DNA from: Diphasiastrum complanatum
Lineage: Eukaryota; Streptophyta; Lycopodiopsida; Lycopodiales; Lycopodiaceae
Assembly: GCA_029204225.1 (NCBI GenBank)
Contig: CM055092.1
Coordinates: 84,132,026 to 84,196,025, forward strand
DNA length: 64,000 nt
Reading direction: 5' to 3'
How positions within the stretch are numbered: position 1 is the stretch's first letter; each line of letters begins with the position of its first letter. A program made the position numbers and the translations under genes. A model generated the notes under the pieces. That model had not been told where the DNA came from. It ran no database searches and saw only the letters and a program-made list of their open reading frames with translations. Shown piece by piece: positions 57,513 through 64,000 of the stretch.

Positions 57513-57934
57513 TTTTGGCTATTTTTGGACAAAAAAATGACTTAATCTCTTTCTTCCTTCTTGGTGTACTTTCAAGACCTGTTTTTAACCTTAATAGGAC
57601 TTGAACTCAGCCTAGATTAATTAGATTCCATGAAACAAATTCAAATCTAATCAATGGCAAATGATCTTGGTAGATTATCCTAGGATCTCCGCCAAAAATT
57701 ACACCAATAGCTCACAAATTGAATTTTTTTGGATCAAATGAATACCATGCATTAAATGCAGGTTCAGAGGTGCCCAAACATGTGGACAGTACGGATTTGG
57801 ACCCCTACCAAGTTTGGGATCAAATCTCCTCACCAAAATCAAGATTCTAGCTTGCTCTCTCAAGACTAGTTTTTAGCACCAAAACTTGCTAAAAATGGAT
57901 TTGCATTAGATCAATGGCTTATGCTCTTGTACTT

Positions 57935-57947
57935 GGCTCTGATACCA
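57935..57947 (-). promoter_or_regulatory. Primer-binding site of element C
   Basis: On the minus strand TGGTATCAGAGCC lies directly after the 5' LTR. It is a perfect match to the plant initiator-methionine tRNA site as I know it. Confidence 0.9.
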
Positions 57948-58648
57948 TGTGAAAGTACTGTACTTTAGTACCATAAATGTATCTACAAAAGATCCACAAG
58001 AGTGATTGGATGCTTGCTTAACAATCTATCAAAAAACTAGACACAAAAAAGTTGATCTAGATTGGCAATTTGACAAACAACAAGCATTAACAATCAAAAG
58101 CATTGATAAACATTGAAATCCGAGCCCACACGTGTGTACTACAGGCTGTAGTACGACCTTCAACCTGAGAAACAAGTAGAAATTGATTTGGTTTCATTTG
58201 GATCACAAAAACTCAATGTACATAGTGAACTAGCTTGAGATTGCCAATGAGCTCCAAAAATTTTCTATCTTCTCACTATGGAGAGAGGGAATACATAGCA
58301 AATTCGACTTCCTTCTTGAAGTTAGGTGGATTTCCAGCATGTAATAAGGAAGTTAACTCACTCTCCTTGACCTAAAATGAAACCCTAGTCTATTTCCTAG
58401 AGTTATGCCTGGTAGGTAGCTAGTTGGTCAAATTTTCACCTTAAACTTAGGTGTAGGTCCTATAAAGTAGGGATGACCACCAAATAGACATGACCAACTC
58501 TCTTGACTTGACCTAACCTACATTAGGATGGGTTTCCCATGTGGCATCATGGCCTCACATGTGTGGGACCCACTTGTGTACACAATTTACTCTATTCTAC
58601 ATGGTTTTTGATCAAGCTAGATTTGCCAATTTTTGGCAATTCTTCACA
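57948..58648 (-). repeat. Right (5') LTR of element C (701 bp)
   Basis: TGTGAAAGTACTG...TTCTTCACA followed by TCTTA. Contains the conserved text ACACGTGTGTACTACAGGCTGTAGTACG, including an ACACGTGT palindrome and a CTACAGGCTGTAG hairpin. Confidence 0.95.
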
Positions 58649-58654
58649 TCTTAT

Positions 58655-61600
58655 GCTCTACTTAATTAACAAAAACAAACAATTTTGAATATTTGAAATT
58701 CAAATACCATGGTGTTATATGAATTCATTCGATTTAAATAATTTATGAACGTTTTGTCGAATCATATCATCCATGATATGATTCTAGATATCTAACAAAA
58801 GATCATTTTTTTCAAAGCCATCTTCTTCCTCTTTCTCCTCATCTCTTTCCTCTTCAAGTTTATCATTGTCAAAACCTCCTTCCCCGCCGATCATTGCCTC
58901 GTCTACTAGCCCAACAAGCTCAGCTTCATCTAAGTGGATTGGAGGCATTGGCTCCATAGAAGCCATTTGCAACTTATCGTTGTCAGCAACAATAATTGTC
59001 CCCACCTCCTGATCCCCAGCAAGGAGCTCATTTGTGGCAGCTACACGCATCTCAGTATAACGAGCTTGTATTTCATCAAGCTCAAGGGCAATGCAGTGTC
59101 TCCTAAGCTTCACTGAACACAATGTTGTTGTACTTGAAATTGAACACAATAATATTTGAGGATTTTTTTAAAAATGATTATATATGTACCAACATGTAAT
59201 CTTTATAATAAATATTTATCTGTTCCTGCAAACAGATCTACCACCCAGTCATTTTCGCTTGAAAACAAGTTAATCAATCTATTGATTAGTAGAGATTCAC
59301 AAGAGAATGACTTCCTTCAACATGCTTTAGTTTCCAAGTGACGGTTGGAAAGCTAAGGAGATTACTACAATCTTCATTGTAGTGAGCTTTGATGCGCTTC
59401 TTCTCGATGCTATCAAAATATCCAATACTGATCATCTCAAAAGGGCTCAACAGTCTGGATCTTGGTGCATAACTGATATTTGTTTTGTGCCTGAAATTTG
59501 AATGTTACAAAAAATGTAAGAAATATATCTAAAAAATGATGATAAATTAGATATAGAAGAACACATCTTATAAAATGACACACCAAATAAGGCTCTCTAT
59601 CCCATGAGTGTGCTCCTTCAAGGATGCAAGAACTGAAGCTGCTTGAGTTGCACTATGAAATATTAAGAACCTCCAAAACAGAGAGGTTGTCAAGACCTTA
59701 AAATCAAGAATCATTTTGGACACTTGCTTGTAGGTAAACGCTTTTTCATCATTTATTGAATTGGGCAATTGAAAACCATAGGGTATATCAACAATAACAA
59801 ATCGATAATCCTACTTTGGAAGAATATTTTACACATCACCATCAAAAACTTTATAATAGACATGTGGGAAAGTCAAATCAGTATTTACAACATATTTGAA
59901 TTCATCAGATACGATTGACAAAGTCTCCCACATTTGTCTCCTTAGCTTTTCTTGCTTTGCCCTTTCGATATGCATTAAAAAGTTGGGCGGGCAATTGAGT
60001 ACATCCATACCTTTGATACACTTCGGCTGCAAATAATAACGCAAACCAGCAAAATGTTTTAAAATTACATTGTATTGAATGTAATAAATAACTTAATAGA
60101 TCAACACGCACCTTAAAAATTTTGAAGGAAAAAAAATACTCGGACAACATCGAATGCGAGCTCGATAATTCTCCACAACTTCATCCCAAGATGAACATGC
60201 TAGTCCTTTCACCATAATTTCTTGAATTCTCATAAAAAATTTGTGTCTATGCAAAAACGAGACAAATTAACAATGTTGTACTATGAGTACTTAGAAATAT
60301 AAAATCTGAGAAATTTATCAAATCATTTACCTTCCAAACTCTTTTGCCATCTCCTCTAAGGAGAGCTCCTTTTTCACAACCCTTGTCAGAACAGATTTAA
60401 GGACTTTTCATCTCTCACACCTTGCAAAGGTCTCCACAAGTGCCCTTTCATCTCTTCAGACAACTCCTCAATAATCAGGTCTTTTATTTTGTTTTTGGAC
60501 TTGGTTCCACCTACGATGTCATCTTTAATCTGTCCACTTTTTTGATTTTTCAACTGTTTATTTTCCTACATTTCGGACTTGTCTATAAAAATGCCAATTT
60601 TTGTAAGACATTTTCGTCTCAAATTACATCAGAATTATTATGTTTGATCACATAATCTTCAAATTCATGATAAAAAAATAAATATTCTCAATAAAAGACA
60701 GTTTAGCCTGGAAATCGTTATCGTTGTTATGGTCCCAAACTAGAAATTTTGCTTCTTCTAAGGTGAGCCCAACAAATACTTTACAGTCACAAAATTGGAA
60801 GACCACGAAATGAGAATGCATTGCACGAAGCTGTCTTTGGAACTACTATAGCATGTGAATTTATTTTCATTTTCTTCATTAGGTTTGACACATGAACTTT
60901 TGTGGTCCTCTCACTTCCATCGGCCTCCTTCCCATATCCTCATCAATGAGAGGCCTATGAATCTTCTCTATTGGAAATTGGAAGATTTTCTTGCTAACCA
61001 ATTTCTCTACGACAATTCTTTCTCGAATTTTGTTCTGTTCACTGCTAAAGATCCCAGTTGAGACAAGAAAACCTGGGAGGCTCTTTTCTTCGGAGTTGTC
61101 TTCTAATTCTTCCTCTTCTTCTACAACTTCTTTTTGCTTTCTAGAAGTCTTACCTGGCATCTTCTTCGAAACTATGTTTGGAACCTTCTCTGTAACCGCG
61201 ACAACTACTTTACAAGTATCCGTTAGATCTATGGTGCCTAATAGTTTTTGTCTCACTGGCTTCTCAACAGAAACTTCAAGGCTCTTTCCATGCCAATCGT
61301 CTTCCTCAAATAGAGGTTTTATTGGTACCTCCTTCCTTGCGAATGGCCCCAACATGACAATCAGATTGGAACTAGATCAAAGATACTTCTTCAGAATGGA
61401 TGGGGAACTTAAATTGTGTCTACACAATTTCTCATTCAAACTAAACAATCATTTTGCACTTGATGAGGGATCTTCAATAGTTAAGATAATTGTATCGAGA
61501 TCATCCTTGCTTTCATAATCCACCCAAGTTATCACTCCACAGCACTTACTATCGCTCATATCTAAAGAAAGATCTGGTTTCCTAGAAATAAAAACGAAAA

Positions 61601-61740
61601 GCTCTTTTTTTTGTGAGTATTTCTGCGCCCATTCATGAGCAGCAAATTTTGATTTAGTTGGTTTTGAGATTGGAGCAGACAAATTAGGGCGACTCCAAGG
61701 CTTCTTCAGAGGTGGAGGAGACTGATCCTAATCATCATTA
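58655..61740 (-). pseudogene. Series of decayed minus-strand coding blocks, family unknown
   Basis: Coding-looking frames at 61449-61682, 60879-61355 (same frame, separated by two TGA), 59829-60150, 59568-59768 and 58784-59149. The first contains WSRPNLSAPISKPTKSKFAA and CCGVITWVDYESKDDLDTII. The second is Lys/Glu-rich (EVVEEEEELEDNSEEKSLPG). The last is acidic and ends NDLLLDI. They probably belonged to one multi-exon gene or transposon ORF reading leftwards. No family was recognised and no splice chain was fixed. It abuts the palindrome cluster and the transposase-like gene to the right, and could be part of the same transposon. Confidence 0.35.
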
Positions 61741-62044
61741 CCTTTATTATATGAGAGCCTAATCCTGCGATTAGCTTTACTAGTTTTCACAAAACCGGTA
61801 AAAAACAACACATCGATTTGAAAATGTCAGTGAAGACAATCTTAAATAAATAAAAAATCTAATCACATCACAAAATAGTAAAATTTAGCACTAGAATCTA
61901 TAAAATTTAGTTGATAAAAGGTATCCAGTCAACCTAATTTCATACTTTCTTTTTAGTAGAATCTTTATGAAATCAGTTTCAAAATAGCATTTTAATAAAA
62001 AAAGTGGTACAACATATCAAATTTCTTGTTAATATGGACTTTGG

Positions 62045-62440
62045 ATTATATAATTCACAGGGAATTAGATACGGTGTATCAGTTTCTTTGTTAAAAGACT
62101 CACACATATGAAACTCATAGTCAATTTCAAAGAGAATTCGTTATCTTGTATTGTATTTCAACTTATTTATATTCCATAGACTAAACAGGTCTAAACACGT
62201 GTGCATTACGGACTAAACAAGTATCCTTTAACAAGGAATCTGATTTTGTGTATTGTATTTTGTTCTTGACATACTAGACAACTGTGTACTATAAACTAAA
62301 GGAAGTATCATTTCACAGAGAATACAATACGTTGTATCGAATTATCTGTGAAATAATATAGTTTGCATCATTTTTCAAACGATTATGTTTTTCATAGTGA
62401 ATTCAATATGGCGTATCATATTCCCAGTGAAAACAATCGA
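62045..62440. repeat. Cluster of imperfect palindromes (ATACGTTGTATC type)
   Basis: Five degenerate copies of a CACAGNGAAT...ATACGNNGTATC theme. The best, 62311-62353, is an imperfect palindrome of about 43 bases (TTTCACAGAGAATACAATAC and ...TTGTATCGAATTATCTGTGAAA). Another lies at 62386-62434. The cluster is 340 bases upstream of the transposase-like ORF at 62779 and could be its subterminal binding sites. Confidence 0.6.
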
Positions 62441-62778
62441 AAAAGTAAGTATTTAAATTAGTAATATGGATATATGAAGATATAAATGCATTTAATTCTC
62501 AACAGTTATTCTGGACATGATGGCCTAATAAATAATTGCAAATTACAAGCATCTCAATGATTATTAGTCACTAGATGTGCAATTAATAAGATTTTAGATT
62601 TAATGGCAGGATTTTTAATGTACGACTCTTTAATGTTCACCAAACTTTACATTTATGATTTTATTAGCTAAAATTTGTTTTTGACATTGATAATGGTTAA
62701 CGGTTCCACCATCCCTAGTTTATAAAATGCATTAATTCATTTTATGATATCTAGTTTACGTTTTTTAGATATGTGTGA

Positions 62779-64000
62779 TTGAAGCTCATGGATCAATTAT
62801 CATTTACATCATGTAGTAGTTTTCCTTCAAATAACCCCATAGATATTTCATCATGTCATGAATCATCTGGTCATGTTTCTAAAGATAGTACTACATCAAC
62901 CAAACTCTCTTTTTCTTCTTCTCAAGATGTGTTTCCTTTTGCAAGTATCACATCTATAGCATCTAAAATCTCTCCTTCAGGTAGTGTGCATAGTTGTCCA
63001 ATTGATACTGGACATACAGAGAGAGCATCTTCTGATTGTTTGATGGTATGCTTGAGTGATCAATCTTCATTTGTATACCCTGATGCTATGGGACAAACAA
63101 CATCTCCTATGCATCAACGAAGGAAGAACTTTGGCAAAAATAGAAAGGTTTTTTCGATATTTGATGGAGAGCTTTGCAGAGCAATGCGGTGTCGTTGTTG
63201 TGCAAAGAATTGCATGTTTAAGTTAGGGAAAAAAAAATGAAGGCTATTCGAGAATACTACTTCGATCTTGATGCTGACCGACAAGATGTCTATTTGTCCG
63301 CTAATAGTATTCCGTGTTTGAGCAAGCAATTTGAGTACTCTTTGAACAATGTACTTGTCTCTCGCAAAACATTTCAAATTGTGCTTAGCTTAGGCAACAA
63401 TCGTTTACAAAGAATTGCTTATAGGATTCAAAAGTGTGGCTACATCAGAATGCCTCTTCAAAATATTGGTTTCATTGCTCAACATTGTGTTACATGGATG
63501 GGACAATATTTTCGGCTTCAATGTGAGGTAATGCCCACCACTGGCAGACGTCATTTGTCTGACAATTTTTCAAGGCGCGAGATTTTTTCTCTATACAAGG
63601 AAAAAATGATTAGCGAGGATGAGAGATTTATAAGTTACTCATACTTCACTAGGATTTGGAAATCATTATTCAATGAGGTTATAGTTCCGATAAAAGTTCA
63701 AATGGGTCGATGTAGCATTTGTGCCGAGCTCAAGAGTAGAAGGAAAATGGTCGTTAATCAAATTGGCGCAGAGGATGTCAAGTCAGCTTTGAAAAGTCAT
63801 AGACAGGAACAAGCACAAGAAAGAAAGAAAGTAATGGATCATAGAAGAAAATGTTTATCTTTTCTTGAGAAATATATGGGATTGGTGATTGATGGAATGG
63901 ATCAGAAGTAAACGAATTTGCCACACTTTGTTAGGACCCGAAAGGACATCACAAAGAATACATTTGTTCAAATACATTTGGTTGGATGTTGAATTTATAA
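62779..64000 (+). pseudogene. Transposase-like gene with IDGMDQ motif, broken, runs off the window
   Basis: Frame 1 (62779-63240): Ser-rich N-terminus, then CRCCAKNCMFKLGKKK. It meets TGA at an A9 run. One extra A would join it in frame to 63237-63911, which reads MKAIREYYFDLDADRQDVYL, CSICAELKSRRK and ERKKVMDHRRKCLSFLE, then LVIDGMDQK, TAA and TNLPHFVR. The last block is the core of a family I know from uncharacterised, transposon-associated proteins of animals and plants (I believe Pfam DUF7869). The Asp of IDGMDQ is a likely catalytic residue by analogy. A second stop (TGA) lies at 63990. The 3' half is beyond the window. Confidence 0.6.

Larger units (their letters stand above)
54076..58648 (-). 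mobile_element. Element C: complete young gag-protease retrotransposon without integrase or RT
   Basis: 4573 bases, TCTTA target-site copies on both sides (54071-54075 and 58649-58653), two 701-base LTRs, a full primer-binding site (TGGTATCAGAGCC on the minus strand at 57935-57947) and a polypurine tract (GAGGAGGAG) next to the left LTR. The internal 3.2 kb codes for gag, nucleocapsid and protease and then a long ORF with no integrase, RT or RNase H. The LTRs differ at only about nine of 701 positions by my count. It must have been mobilised by enzymes from another element. Confidence 0.93.

Overview
The window looks like a piece of a nuclear genome from a land plant. It carries an alpha-expansin gene with plant-type introns, a long P-class pentatricopeptide repeat (PPR) gene, Ty1/copia and Ty3/gypsy debris, CACTA (En/Spm) transposase pieces and very many (GA/CT)n runs. 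The PPR repeats, which repeatedly read LIDGLCK, and the mix of unusual transposases remind me of seed-free vascular plants (lycophyte or fern), but I cannot fix the lineage from this window. No tRNA, rRNA or CRISPR was seen.

Only two genes look like intact host genes. The first is an alpha-expansin at 10018-11395 (four proposed exons, 260 residues, TATA box at 9896), a secreted cell-wall loosening protein. The second is an intronless 822-residue PPR protein at 40273-42741, predicted to bind organelle RNA. Its 20 repeats are regular enough to read a tentative RNA target from the PPR code. Almost everything else is transposon-derived.

Layout. 1-9.9 kb: LTR-like remnants, a decayed ORF with two zinc-knuckle-like motifs, and a truncated minus-strand copia element (A, 4760-7354). 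9.9-12.75 kb: the expansin gene. 12.75-21.4 kb: a CACTA 3' end, then a copia gag remnant whose LTR is split by element B, a gag-protease retrotransposon in an odd LTR-internal-LTR-leader-LTR arrangement flanked by one TTAAC duplication. 21.4-23.4 kb: subterminal-repeat-like DNA. 24.1-29.7 kb: copia element D (TCAGG duplication), with its integrase core deleted and five tandem copies of the primer-binding site. 31.3-35 kb: an unclassified DDE-type transposase on the plus strand and a convergent, apparently intron-containing unknown gene on the minus strand. 35.4-37.2 kb: element E, related to D. 37-40 kb: a minisatellite, a strong foldback element and telomere-like repeats. 40.3-42.7 kb: the PPR gene. 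44.3-53 kb: a mosaic of two opposed copia fragments, a Ty3/gypsy RT scrap, three CACTA Tnp2 pieces and two tandem-repeat arrays. 54.1-58.6 kb: element C, a structurally complete young 4.6-kb copia-type element (701-bp LTRs, TCTTA duplication) that carries gag and protease plus a long unknown ORF but no integrase or reverse transcriptase. 58.7-64 kb: decayed minus-strand ORFs, a cluster of imperfect palindromes, and the start of a transposase-like gene with an IDGMDQ motif that runs off the window.

Elements B and C share gag sequence, LTR termini (TGTGAAA...TTCACA), primer-binding site and the lack of INT-RT. They look like two members of one type of non-autonomous retrotransposon that presumably relies on enzymes from full-length copia elements. 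This type, the tandem primer-binding sites of D and the unclassified transposases at 31.3 and 62.8 kb are the most promising candidates for undescribed biology.
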